Shown here piece by piece: positions 24,680 through 36,525 of a stretch of 64,000 nt of DNA; positions within the stretch are counted from its first letter, which is position 1, and the number at the start of each line of letters is the position of its first letter. The notes beneath the pieces were generated by a model. The model made no database searches. It was not told the origin of the DNA and saw only the letters and a program-made list of their open reading frames with translations. A program made the translations under genes and the position numbers. This DNA comes from Rhizoctonia solani (lineage: Eukaryota; Basidiomycota; Agaricomycetes; Cantharellales; Ceratobasidiaceae), in NCBI RefSeq assembly GCF_016906535.1, contig NC_057370.1, positions 868,001 through 932,000 on the forward strand. The letters are read 5' to 3'.

Positions 24680-25838
24680 ATGGGTCAAAACGGTTCCTCT
24701 GTCAGCGAAAAGAGGCGGAGCAAGACAAGGATTAACGCACCGCCAGAATTTGGGGGAGCCACGAATTCTGGGCCTGGTAGACGCTCGACCTTGAGCGGTG
24801 CGCCCACACGACGGCATTCGACCTTCGGCAGTGGTTCACCCCAAACACCGTCCCCACATCGTAGAGCAGCTTCTTCGGCCTCGCACACGATTCAAGCAGC
24901 ACATCGTGCGAACAATATAGCTTCTCAGCGCAACTCTCCAATGCCTCTTGGCCATAACATAGCCTCCCAGCCACCTGCTTACTCTTCTGTACCCGAGACC
25001 ATAATTGAGGCTCCGCCGAGGATGAATAATATCAGAACGGCAGTGCGGAGAACGCATTGGAACTTCTCAAGTTGAGTTTTATTGAGTTGCTAAAGTACGT
25101 ACTTCTGACTCGAAGCACCACAGAGAGTACGATACTGTGTTTTTGATCGACGATTCAGGGTCTATGGCTGGCGGCCTCTGGACTCAGGCAGGGCGTGCCT
25201 TGGCCGGCGTTGCAACTGTCGCATCCCAATACGATGATGATGGCATTGACATTTACTTCTTGAACTCCAGGGAATTCGCTCAGAATGTTCGGGTATGGTG
25301 TTATTTCCTTTTCATTGGACATTCACACCTGACCGTGGCGGGATTCTCGCTATAGCACGAATCCCAAGTCTACCAGTTATTTCAGCGCGTCCAACCCCGA
25401 GGCTCGACCCCGACAGGCGCTCGGCTGGACATCTTACTTCGGTCGTACCTAACCTCTATCGAGCGGGCGCAAGAAGAATTCGACTCGCAGGACCCCGAAA
25501 TTACTGGAATCAAACCTGTCAACTATATTGTTATAACGGACGGCGCGCCTTCGGACGATCCAGAAAGTGTGATCGTTGCTGCGGCCAAGCGATTGGATAA
25601 GGGAGAGTTTCCACTCAGTCAGGTCGGAATTCAGTTCGTACAAATTGGAAGCGACCCCGAGGCCACCCAGGCCCTGGAAGAACTGGACGATGATCTGGCC
25701 GGAAAATACGACATTAGGGATATTGTGGATACTACACCGTACACTACAGAGTTGAGCGGGGAGACTTTGATCAAAATCTTGTTAGGTGGTGTGAATAAGA
25801 GGGTGGACCGACGAGGTGGAGGTGCTGTGATGCGGTAG
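24680..25838 (+). CDS. von Willebrand factor type A domain protein, tandem copy 3 with extended N-terminus
   Basis: Exons at 24680-24988, 25036-25070, 25124-25292 and 25356-25838 join to 332 codons. Unlike its two neighbours it has an N-terminal extension of about 100 residues, rich in Ser, Pro, Arg and Ala (RRSTLSGAPTRRHSTFGSGS), probably disordered. The vWA core has FLIDDSGSMAGGLW, PRGSTPTGARLD and IVITDGAPSDDP. The exon holding the MIDAS motif is again 169 nt. The intron that separates the last two exons in copies 1 and 2 is absent here: the sequence reads straight through KYDIRDIVDTTP. A first intron of only 47 nt (24989-25035) is needed to keep the frame into the NALELLK segment shared with copy 2. 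Confidence 0.82.
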
Positions 25839-26209
25839 TTGTGATCTAGCTTGTTGGTGTTTCTTGGCAACACATTGTGTATAGTTATGACAAGTTGTAT
25901 TTTTCGTTAAGATTGCATATCTTTACTTTGCTGTGACTTAATAAACAATCTTTGCTTTTGGTGTTCGAATTGATAGCGTTGAGAGTTTGCATATAGCCAT
26001 GTTGTTAGTGCTTGCCGTGTACTTTCACCTCGCACAATTGACTACAAACACACCACCGTAATACAACCACTGTATGAGGCTATTCTGCCAGTCTATCATA
26101 TACTGCTGTAGTTCTTGTAGAATAATGAGCAATGCTACACATTATATGTACTGGGTACATTATTCAGAATAAACACATTCAATACTATTATTCATCGGTA
26201 AATCCTTCC
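25839..26209. other. Convergent 3' region
   Basis: The vWA gene and the minus-strand gene to its right end toward each other here. The DNA is AT-rich, with polyadenylation-like AATAAA-type sequences (25939-25945 on the plus strand). No exon seen. Confidence 0.45.
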
Positions 26210-27540
26210 TTATGTCTTTTTCTTCGCCTGTCGCTTGGTTGTCGATGAAGGGCTGGGAGCAGTGGCAGTAGTCTTTGTTTGGGTACTGTTTGCTGTCGTT
26301 TTTTCAGTGGCAGTCTGTTCAGCTCGCTGGGCGGGAGGTTGCTGCTGTGTTCCCACTATCGGAATCATCAGCTACCGATTGGATGTCTCCCGCCGGTCAG
26401 TCACTCACGGTACTAGGCTTTTTCTTCCCGTCATCCTTGTGGAAAAAGTTGATGATAAATGATCCAATTGCACCGGTTATAAGAAGGATAGCCCATCGAG
26501 GAAGAGCGCTGATTACGTTGTATACACGTCGAGACAAGACTGCATATGTGTGAAGGTATGGTTGGCTAAGTTCATAATTTGATTAGATGTGGTCGCCAAA
26601 ATCATGAGAGACATACCGACTACCACCAGGAGCCCATGGACCGGACCAGGGCTCGGTTTCTTTCCATCCGTCGATGACCACGAATTTGTGGAGCATCGCG
26701 GGGTCCAAAACAATCTGACCTGGCTGGTAAAAGCGGAGTGTGTTGCCGTTATCCTTGATGACAATCAATGTCGGGGGCCTATCCATACCCAAGTTTATAT
26801 GAAACAAGTGAGTTGGCTTGGAGGTGGGCTTACTTCCAAAGCATCCATTCGGTTGTGATTTCTGTCTCGGCAAGATAATCGACCCGGGCCCATTTGACAT
26901 GTTCCGCATCCCCAGCGTCGAGTGCAAGTTGATATGCTTTATCAAACGCCTCATCTACAAGTTTCGACATGGTATCTTGTTTGCCAACCGTTCTGTGCGA
27001 GCATATAAGTCGGGAATTTCAAAAGCAGAACAGGCAGAATGGCTCACACGACAACAAACCAAGTGCGTTTCTCTGCCTCTTCGGGAGAGCCAAAGGTCTC
27101 GTTCTTGACAAGAAGCTCGTAATTACTGTCCGTGAGGAGGGGGATACGTTCATCCCATCCTCTTTCAGCAGCTCGTTTGCGCGCGAGCTCCAATTGTTCC
27201 ACCGCATTAATGCCAATACCTGTCGGTTGATTAGTTAATGTCCGTAAGAGGTGCTTTACACGCATACCAGAAAGTGCGCTAGCAATTGGCCCCTCTGTGA
27301 CAATCTTGCCAAGATCCAATGTTTTGACGAGAACTCTTGCCAGTTCCATTGGCAGCTGGAGTAGCTGCACTTGCTGATGTAATAGTTTCAGCGTCGACAG
27401 TCTCGGTGGGGATGGCCTGTCCAGGGGTCCATCCTTCAGAGAAGTACTGAGCCTGCACAGAGCTAAGAGCCAACAAGAGGCGGGACGAGGCGCATCGTGG
27501 TCGGATGGAGGAGCATACGATAACAAGTGCTAGCGCCATG
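26210..27540 (-). CDS. Thioredoxin-like-fold membrane protein, probably secretory pathway
   Basis: The protein starts with a hydrophobic leader (MALALVIVCSSIRPR... LLLALSSVQA). It then has a luminal region with NYELLVKNETFGSPEEAEK, WFVVVTVGKQDTMSKLVDEA and KWARVDYLAETEITTEWMLW. The next exon reads APTLIVIKDNGNTLRFYQPG, resembling the beta-alpha-beta end of a thioredoxin fold but with no CxxC seen. A transmembrane segment follows (WAILLITGAIGSFIINFF), then a Lys/Thr-rich tail. The order suggests a type I membrane protein of the ER. Exon joins preserve frame at each step. The C-terminal exon has two open acceptor choices; the one giving a Gln/Pro/Thr tail and TAA at 26210-26212 is preferred. 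Family name and substrate unknown. Confidence 0.7.
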
Positions 27541-27639
27541 TGCTCCAAGCGCCTAATCCCCTCCGATCAACTGACATAATCAGGGCTGGGGACCCCGACA
27601 CGTCGCCCGCAGTTATTAGTAGCACATCCAACTACGACG
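27541..27639. promoter_or_regulatory. 99-bp bidirectional promoter
   Basis: Start codons of the thioredoxin-like protein (27540, leftward) and KEX1 (27640, rightward) are only 99 bp apart, so both must share this promoter. Both products have secretory leaders, which fits joint regulation, but no specific element is identified. Confidence 0.65.
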
Positions 27640-30477
27640 ATGAAGCTCGGGTTACTGGCGTTAGCGATAGTAGGGCTGGTCAAAGCAGCTCCAGCGCGTA
27701 AGTCGTATACAAGATATTATTGATTTTGCTTATAATTAACTCATTTGGTTCGCAGCTCCAAGCGCGGCGTCGTTCTACGTAAAGCACATCCCGGACTTAA
27801 ATCCGCAACACACCGATGATCATCCTTTACATGTATACGCTGGTCACTTACCCTCCGACCCCAAACCGCCTAGTGCAGAGCACTCGAAAGATGTCCAAGC
27901 TCATCTGTATTTCGTCTACACCAAGGCTCGGCGCACTGCTGATCGGGAGCGTGTTATATTCTGGTTTAACGTGAGTTGGAATTGGTTTATTTGTGTCTTA
28001 GAACCGTGAAATCAATTCTAATGTCATTTCTCAGGGTGGGCCAGGATGCTCCTCGTTTGATGGACTTATGATGGAAGTCGGGCCCTGGAGGGTTGATGGC
28101 AAAGGCGGGTTGAAACTTATTGAAAATGGATGGGAGGAGTATACACATGTGGTATACGGTAAGCTATTTGCGCACCCAATCAATATACTCGACTCACTCC
28201 TTTCCAGTCGATCAGCCCCCTGGTACTGGCTTTTCGTACACCAGTACAGATAAATATTTGCATGAATTGGATGAGGTATATCTCTTATACACTAACACCG
28301 ATTCAAGGTGCTTATAGCCTGTATACAGGCTGCCTCACATGTGGTCCAATTCATGAAAAACTTTTATGCAGTATTCCCGGAGCTCGAAGAGATGGATGTC
28401 AGTGCTCTAGACCCAATTGGTTGCTCCACTAACTGTCTTGATAGACTTACCTATCAGGCGAATCCTTTGCTGGTCAATACATACCCTACATCGCCGACGC
28501 CTTACTCAAAACCTCTTCCCCCTCTTCCCCCTTGCGTGGGATCGCCATCGGTAATGGATGGATCGACGGACGCAACCAGTACCCCGCCTATGTTGATTTT
28601 GCAGTCGACAAGGGTCTCATCAAACGTGACTCAAAAGAGTTTGGCAACATTCAGAAGACAATGGATAAATGTTGGAAAGCGCTTAATTCGACCAAGTCGC
28701 ATGTAAACATTGGCGACTGCGAAACTGTCATGAATAGTGTGACGGATGCATTGATTACTTCGTATGTCTATCTCTTTGTTGGACCATCCCCCAGGCTGAT
28801 GAAGGGTCGATAGCGTAAACGGCAAGAAAATGTGTTTAAACGTGTATGATATCCGGCTTTCAGACGAGTACCCGGCTTGCGGAATGAACTGGCCCCCGGA
28901 CCTCAAAGATGTATACACTTACTTGCGCGTATGTCTCTTTCCTATTATCACTATCATCGGATTGGCTGAAATCTTTGGCCCGATCAGCGGAAGGACGTGA
29001 CCTCGGCGTTGCACGCAACTGCAAAGGCTGAAGCATGGACCGAATGTCGAGGCTCTGTTGGGCAGGCATTCTATACGAAAACGTCCCCATCGTCCGTGAC
29101 TCTCCTTCCAGGACTCCTTGAACGCGGCGTGCGTATTTTGTTATTCAGCGGCGATCAAGATTATATATGCAACTACCTCGGCACTGAACGTTTGATCGCT
29201 GATTTGTCGTGGAGTGGAGGGAAAGGGATGGGCGTGAGTCCTTCTCCTACTTATTATAGATTTCGACTAATTATGCGGATTAGAATGTGACATCTGCTGG
29301 GTGGAGCGTAAACGGCACTGAGGCTGGGTGGTGGCAAGAGTCAAGAAATTTGACATACGTCAAGGTATGTCTATCGGAAAATAATTCAAAAAGTCTGGAC
29401 CTTCCTTACTATCCCACTCCGTAGGTAGCAGGCGCATCACACATGGTTCCCTACGACGTACCTCTGGCTGCGCACGATATGATTCTTCGTTTTATGGAGG
29501 TCGATTTTGCGAAACTTTCAGGAGGAAGCGCAACTCTTGTTTCGTCCAAAGTGGGAGACGAGGTCAAGCCTATTTCGGCCGGCTTGGAGCCTGGGAAGAA
29601 CGCGACAGACGAAGGAACCGATAAAGGAAAAACTAACACAGAGCAGGATAAGGCAATGTGGGAAGGTACGTTCGACATGTGTAAACTTGGATGGCTTTTT
29701 TTTGGCATGGATTGGATTGGGTGGAGTTGCTATATGGGAGATCCTATATTAGCTAGTGGAGGTTTCCTATAGTGGCGAGGCACTGTTATTTGGGACCCCC
29801 TATGAAGATTGGAGGTTGCCCCTAGAACACAGGCCGCGCGGTGCTCCTATCGTGGTCGAGTTCTTCTACACGATAGAGACCTTCCTTGCCTGGCGCCAGA
29901 TGCTGCTTTTAAGCTCCACTCGGGTGATACTCCCGGTGAAGAAGAGGACCGGTGATGCCTTGCCTTTCTCTTAAACGTGTTCTGGGTCAAGGGGGCATCT
30001 GTAACATCCCATCTTGCGACTGATTTTGAACTTCACCTTGCATGCGGCGTTTCTCCAAGATTGGAACTGATCTTTGGTCTGCCTTATGTCCCGGCACGAA
30101 TTGAATTTGGTGTTCTTACACTGACTCAAATCCTTAACCCTGCCGAATCAAATATTATGCGTCAAATCTGGAACTAACACATTGCTTCGTATACAGCGTA
30201 CTACAATGCAGGCTCGGCAGCGCTCATCCTAGTCATTATCCTCGTTTTTATCGGGTTGTTTTTGTTTTGGCGCTCAAGACGCTCCGCAAAACTCGGTCGG
30301 GTAAATTTGCCGACTGAGCAGGACCAAGAAGAACGAATACCCTTGTCTACTAATGTGGGTGCTGCAGTGTCGCGTGATGATTTCGGCCAAGACCGAGATA
30401 GGCGAGGCGAGAGCGAGCCAATATTTGATGTGGGTGATGATAGTGGGAGTGAAGATGGGGATAAGAGGCGGAGGTAG
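27640..30477 (+). CDS. KEX1: KEX1-type serine carboxypeptidase, Golgi membrane protein
   Basis: KEX1 removes C-terminal basic residues from proproteins in the late Golgi. A signal peptide ([19 protein letters not shown]) is followed by the S10 peptidase domain. This has [24 protein letters not shown], the nucleophile in [20 protein letters not shown], the catalytic Asp in [17 protein letters not shown], and the catalytic His in [19 protein letters not shown]. An acidic/Ser-Thr stretch leads to one transmembrane helix ([18 protein letters not shown]) and a basic, then acidic, cytosolic tail. Catalytic residues and anchor are intact. Most introns are 50-70 nt, but the one splitting the codons before [10 protein letters not shown] (29666-30196) is 531 nt. 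A bidirectional promoter lies upstream. Confidence 0.93.
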
Positions 30478-30986
30478 TAGATTTGGGTTTGGTATGCATG
30501 CATAGACTTTGGACGTACATTAGTTAGGTAGAATTCAAAAAAGCTCATTCAAGGACTTTGTCCATTGACATAACAATTATGCGCATTTCTAGCCTCGCGT
30601 TTTGGAGCATTTCATCTCGTATAGCCCAATTCTAACTATGGGAATAATAAGACTCTCCCTTGGTTCCCTTGTCGGCTTGCATACGCGTCCGCAGGTATCA
30701 GTCACGTTTTCCTCAGTCCCACGAAATGAATCATTCCTCTTCCAGGCACAGCATGGATTGGCCACCCAGTCCTTGTTTCCTTCACCCGTTATGCATACCC
30801 TATGGCACAATGGAAGGCAATCTTACATAAGCAGTTGCCACGCTGCATATAACCATCCTCCTGGCGGACGACATGAGCTCACTACGACATAACGCCCCCT
30901 CTGTCTTATCGCCCATCTCCTCGTGGCACGGTCCACTTATATTGGTCGACCTTCATATTCCATACCTACCGATCTCCTTTACGACG
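30478..30986. other. Intergenic between KEX1 and the BAG cluster
   Basis: No exon with support. An open frame continuous with the first BAG gene extends back to a Met at 30873, but the start at 30987 is preferred. Confidence 0.4.
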
Positions 30987-32405
30987 ATGTCGACGTACAA
31001 ATACGCTCCCGCCCCCGGCTACCTTTCGCCATACTCCGGGGTGCCCTGTCATTCCACCCATAAAGATACAAATTCGTACAGCTATCGTAGGCACGACGAC
31101 GCGAATGTGAAGTCCTATCATTCGCACTCGAGCCATTATGCCAGGTCCACCCATTCCAATGAAACGAGGTCTACTTCTTCCAGAGATGTTGGGCCTGCAG
31201 TCCCTGCCTTGGACCCAGGAGTTACTTACTCCCGTAAAGCGTACTCTGTTCATCATACTGATACAAGGTCTGCATGTTCTCGTGATCCCGAACCAGCATA
31301 TTCCTATGAAGCACTGTCAAATCATTTGGAAAATGCGCGCCCTACGTATCTCCCTGATGCCTATTCCGTTTATTCAACAGACACTAAGTCCGTTCACTCC
31401 ACCCATGTGAGATCTGGTCACTCCACCAGTGGTCGCTCTGCACGCTCCAAGTCACGGACGCGGATCGAACCTGAGCCACAGCCACAACAATATCTCAACG
31501 TCCAAGCTCCAGTACAACACCGTCGCTGCTCTTCAGCCACAGGCTCTCACCGCTCTCGGGCCGCCCCATCGCTGACACATTCGGCCCCTTCCACATCTGA
31601 CGATGACAACGAATCCGATGCTGGTCGCTCTGTGGGCGGAATTAACACACCCTTCACAGCCAAGGTGGCTCTATGGCGAGATGATGTGCGTGACATGTGC
31701 GATGAAATGCCACCGGAGACTATCCTTCCGCCTCATATCAAGGCGCAGTACGAGTACAGCCGAAGACAATGCGAGGCTTCTCCTTCTTCAAAGCCGGTCG
31801 ATATCCCGAGAATCGTGGTCCCATCCTATACTGCACCCTCTCGGGCATCCTCTCGAGCACCCTCTCAAGCGCCCTCTCGAGCATCTTCTCGAGCATCCTC
31901 TCCTAGAAGTGCCTCTCCACCAACTTCCCTTCCAAGTCTTCCCTCGGCTCCTGTTTCAGATCTTGAAAAGATAATAGAGAACATAGAGGACATCGAGTAC
32001 CAGATTAACGCCCGCGTTTTGGAGTTCACATTCCCCAGCATTTTGGACTTTGGAGAGAGGTTTCCAAACGGAGAGTTCCCTCCGTTGCCATATACTGTGC
32101 GCAATAAATCTCTAATCGAACATAGAGATTATTTGGAGAAGTCTCTACTGAGCATGGACGAAATTCAGTCTTTCGGAGACTCCCGAGTCAAGTGCACTCG
32201 CAAGCGGGTTGTAACTAAGATTGAAGAGCAGCTTGAACAACTGAATCGAATGGAGAAGATGGTGCGGGATAATGTAAGTCCTCCTGATCAGCCGGTTTGT
32301 AAGGGTCGTATTTAACCGGCCTGTGTCGCTGGTTTTTAGATGCACTATGAACGCTGGAAGAAGACGCCGCGCATACAAGTTACTGCTCCACCAGGCTCGA
32401 CATAA
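30987..32405 (+). CDS. BAG-domain protein with long low-complexity N-terminus, cluster gene 1
   Basis: Two exons (30987-32273, 32340-32405) give about 450 aa. The first 300 residues are rich in Ser, His, Tyr, Thr and Arg, with short repeated patterns (YSVYSTDTKSVHSTH, SRASSRAPSQAPSRASSR), and are probably disordered. The C-terminal module has the fungal BAG signature: LEFTFPSILDFGERF, then a three-helix region with LLSMDEIQSFGDSRVKCTRK and a Lys/Arg-rich third helix, as in BAG Hsp70 exchange factors. A 66-nt intron follows MVRDN and adds MHYERWKKTPRI. The same splice position is used in the two downstream paralogues. The start at 30987 sits in ACGACGATG, the same context as cluster gene 3. 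Hsp70 binding is inferred from the family. Confidence 0.75.
31836..31902 (+). repeat. Short coding tandem repeat (Ser-Arg-Ala)
   Basis: Imperfect units of the CCCTCTCGAGCAT type repeat about four to five times. They encode SRASSRAPSQAPSRASSRASS inside the disordered linker of BAG cluster gene 1. Such repeats commonly vary in length between strains. Confidence 0.7.
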
Positions 32406-33238
32406 ATCCACACTGAGCCAGGCAATTCATTTATAACGTTATGTCATGTCACTTATACGGTTGTTTATTATGTATCATTATTTACTATGCACCATTTGTA
32501 CCATGTTTTATCTGTTTGTGTTTCACTATCCTCACTTTGTACTGTTATCTCCGCTTGGGAAGATAGCTCTCCTTTAGGGCACATACTTTGTATTTTCGTC
32601 AAATACCCCCACTCATACAAATATGATTGTCAATGTCAACTACTTCAACCAGAACGTCGATCTTCTAATCAAGCCCAGCAGATAGTGTGTCCAAGCCTTC
32701 CATATCTATAAGAACAGACCGGAATCACTGCAGAAACGTCGCATGCACAGGAGTAATCCGTCTTTGTGTCACCCCATCGGAACATCCTTTGACTCACAAT
32801 ATACTTATAGAGCAATGTTTTCCAACCACAACACAGCCTTAGTTCCCTAGGTGGCAACATATGACTGTATAAGTAGACTCCCACCAATTCCTCCGAATAC
32901 ATCCCTAATATAGTAGTACTAAGCTGCTGGTACCTATCGGCTACACTGCTCGGCGCGCCTAAAGATGTCTCCTGGCTAACCAATTGGACAGCTATAACTC
33001 AAGCGCCAAACTACCATACGCCAAATACAACCAAACATCGGTGTTATATAGCGAGGGTGGCTACTCGCATTTCTCACTAACGGCTACGGACACCCTTCAT
33101 CTACTGAATACCTCTTCAATAATATCTGACGCTGATTTAAAGCCTATCCAATTTATACTTACAAGCATATAGCTGTTCCCATTCGCGAAGCTCGAGACCG
33201 AGAGCATCCTTGTGCCACCTTCATCTCGTACTTAAGTC
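32406..33238. other. Spacer between BAG genes 1 and 2
   Basis: About 830 bp. Short open frames only, none with a motif or splice support. AT-rich near 32450-32480. I see no gene. Confidence 0.45.
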
Positions 33239-34201
33239 ATGGTTTCTAGGTCATCCTACTCCAACGGGGAGTCCCCAATAACTCCGAGTTACCACCACGA
33301 GTTCACATCGCAATACGCACGTCCTTTCGCCCAGGTTACCCCAGTTTCAAGCTACCCCTACATACCCCACAACGCCACGGCTCAAGAGCACGAGGCGTGC
33401 AGCGATCGGATTCGCGCTATACGCGCTAGGAGCAATATATATACCCGTTCAATCTACTCTGAAACCTCCAAGCCTGAAGTCTATCGAGCCCGCCCCGAAA
33501 CAAATATTAGTGGTATTGATACCTTAGCTGGAAGGTTGACTGTCTCAGAGTCTTTCACAGACACCCGCATATCTGGCGAAGAATCCGATAGTAGCGGGCC
33601 TTACACCCCACACGGGTCTGAACATTCTCTTTGGAAGGACCTTATTAATGGCGTAGCAGAACCAGAGCTAGATGGCCACTCCTACCTTCCAGAGACGAAA
33701 GCGTATTCTGGGTCTCAGAATTATTACCCACCGGCTCCGCCTATCATACCTGAACAAGAGCGCATGACAGAACTACCATTCAACGACTTCACTACTCCCG
33801 CATCATCTACAGCGCACAAAGAGTTGGGTCAAGTGGTGTACGAATTCCACACTCTTATCTTAGGATTCAAATTTCCTTCAAATCTGGAGTTTACGACTCC
33901 TGGCGCAGGGGAGCTCCCAAGGATGATGCTTACACCTACAAGCAAGCCGCTCCTTGAACATAACCATAAACTCGAAAAACTATTAGAGAGGTTAGATGCA
34001 ATTGAATCCCACGGTAATGAGGAAATACAACGGATGCGTAAGCAAGCCGTAGAACGAATGCTCTCAGAGCTCGATAGGTTAAAACGGATGGAGTCAATGG
34101 CATTGTATAACGTGAGTGGGCGCTAGATCAGTTTAATATTGGAGCTAATGTACAAGATTGGATCCCTATAGTTCAATTATGAGCGAGGTATTAGTGCTTA
34201 A
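33239..34201 (+). CDS. BAG-domain protein, cluster gene 2
   Basis: Exons 33239-34111 and 34172-34201 give 300 aa. An N-terminal Ser/Tyr/Pro-rich half leads to a C-terminal BAG module: FKFPSNLEFTTPGAGELP, then LEKLLERLDAIESHGNEEI and RMRKQAVERMLSELDRLKRM. The second helix and the Arg-Lys pair closely follow the animal BAG3 pattern (LDSVE-x-G-x-x-x-VRQARK), the clearest BAG match in the window. A 60-nt intron after ALYN adds FNYERGISA, the same position as in its neighbours. Likely an Hsp70 nucleotide-exchange cofactor in cytosol or nucleus; partners unknown. Confidence 0.78.
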
Positions 34202-35590
34202 TACCTCGAACCGTTGTCCCCCCGTTACAGGCCACTCGATTTCACGAGTGTTTTCAGAACCACTTAATATTTTTTTTACCCTTTCGTATTCTTTTTCTAA
34301 GTTTGGATGGTTATGTTTGATAGTATCTCACTGTAGCGACAATTTAAATGTATTGATTATCCACTCGGTTCGGACAACGTGGGCTTATGTGTCTACCAAC
34401 CGATTGCCACTCACTCGGGAAAAATTATCCGGTCAAACCGACATGGCTAGTAGGCATGTCCTAATTCTAGGCAAAATAGTATATATATTGGGGAGGGAAT
34501 GATTGCCATGCGCTAGGTTAAGGCAACATTATTCGTCACGGGGGGGGGGGATATGTGAGCTGTCGCAGTTTAAAGAATAGATGAGCCGGAGCAAGAGGAC
34601 CCGATAACGGAGCCGACCATCTTCCGAAGGAAGCCATCGCAAAATGCTTCGTATTGGAAGTGATCGCTATTGCACGACGCAAATCGATGCAGTGCTACAT
34701 TATTCGGTCAGCTCAGCTTGATGATTAGGGTATACATTCACTCGTAAATACCTGGCACTTAACCTATGCTTCGGTCACTATGTATGCTATGTGGGTTCTG
34801 TACACGGTACAAGAGGGGGATCCCGTAGCCGCTCGCAGGTGGCCTAGAGTCGTTGGCCGGGCCACCCAAGACTGCGACCGTCCGGATCAAAGGCTTGGGG
34901 TGGGAGAGAACCGCACATGGATGGATATGATAGGAATGCATATATGATAAGATGTGTGACAAATAAATAAAAACGTTAAATATGTGTCAGAAATTGAGGG
35001 ATGGTGGGTGGGTGCTGAAAAACGCGAGAACACTCTGAATCCTTACGCCCAGTACACCACCCCAAGATCACAGTATGGAATGGTGTCCGCCCGACTCACG
35101 TGACCGCGACCTCCACCCTCGGTCAAGTACCACATGTGATCCCTCCACGAGCTGCGGCTCACATGCTCACACTTAGGTATAAGTCCAAATTTGAGATAAA
35201 CTTCCTTCATTCCAGTCCGCGGGTGAAAAATGAAGTCAGAGTATGCCAACGACCAATCCCATCAGATGCTTCCATATTGAGCGAAGACCGACAGACAGCT
35301 CTGTACAAGAGCACCAGACCTATTCCGGCCAGAATTATCTCGTTTCAGTACAGAAGCCGTAGCTCATTGATATCGCACACTATGCATGGCCGGATAGCTG
35401 CATTCAGGTCGATCTTGGGTGCTCTACTACCCCACTACCCAGTACACAAGTAAATCTCACACCGAGGACTCCCGATGCAGCCAGATTTAGCCACCAGCGC
35501 GTGCGTATAAATGGCTCGGCTCGAGATAACACTCTGTAGCTCAGCTCCAGCCAGCCACATACAAGAACGAATCATTCTACGTGAACGACG
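34202..35590. other. Spacer between BAG genes 2 and 3
   Basis: About 1.4 kb without a supported exon. It contains an 11-base G run at 34540-34550. The 150 bp before 35591 includes a TATAAAT sequence at about 35506, a plausible promoter for the third gene. Confidence 0.45.
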
Positions 35591-36312
35591 ATGGCATATT
35601 ATTATCGACCTTATATGTATTCCCAGCACCCCACAGCCCACCACTATGGTAGCAAACCTTATGGTACAACTGCGACTGCAATAGATTATTATCCGGCTTT
35701 GCTGCCGATGCAGGTCATCTCTGCGGCCCCATGGGGCTCGTACGCAGAATATGTCCACGGTATGTTTCAACGGACGACACATGATAGCGAATGGAACCTT
35801 TGCCAAACTGGTGAGTATGGCCCATGAATACATGTTGTTATGCTAGAACAGTAGTTTCACATCTCCTTGGTTTCAAAGCTTCCCGGACTGATCCAACTGA
35901 GGCACATAATGATATTCAAGAAGCTCTTGCAGAGTTGGAATCTCGTGTGGATACCTTTCATTTTCCAGACTCCTTGGACTTTCAACAAGCTCCAGCGAAT
36001 GGGCAAGTGCCCCAGCTTGCAGACACCAAGAGAAACACGGCCGTAAATGAACATTACAAGAAGCTGGAAGAGCTATCAAACAGGCTCCAAAGGATCAAGA
36101 CGAAGGGCGACGAGGCAGTAAGGAGTTCAAAGGCGGACGCAATAGCACAAGTTCAGGAGGAGCTCGAAGAGTTAGAGCGTCGGAAGATGGCTGTCTGGCA
36201 TAACGTGAGTTTGTTAATGGGTCGATAAGGCCACTGGAGGCCCAATTAGTGACTTCATTGTTAGATACAAGCAAATAACCGACCTAGCAAACATTTTTGG
36301 ACTATCTGGTAG
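35591..36312 (+). CDS. BAG-domain protein, cluster gene 3 (short form)
   Basis: Exons 35591-35810, 35852-36204 and 36265-36312 give 206 aa. The Tyr/His-rich N-terminus (MAYYYRPYMYSQHPTAHHYG) is much shorter than in the two neighbours. The BAG module follows: FHFPDSLDFQQAPANGQVP, LEELSNRLQRIKTKGDEAV, then a charged third helix ending AVWHN. The final intron again falls right after the Asn and adds IQANNRPSKHFWTIW. The first intron is only 41 nt, short for this genome, so that join is less certain. Family role as for the neighbours. Confidence 0.72.
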
Positions 36313-36525
36313 CTGAAGAAATTTAGACTTCGATAGGTCAATTTGTTTAAATGTGTCATTTCATAATATCTCCCAAGCTATTGGGTTTAGCTTCGGGGGT
36401 ACGCAGTAACCACGGGCTCCTTCGTTTCCTCTCTAACTTAGTTACATGACGTTGTCTAATGATCTAATGGTACTATATCTCCCAATAATATATTGTTGAT
36501 AAGCCCAAATCGCAGTATTCTACTA

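Noticed and set aside
34540..34550. Run of 11 G
   Set aside because: A simple homopolymer in intergenic DNA; could equally be a sequencing artefact.
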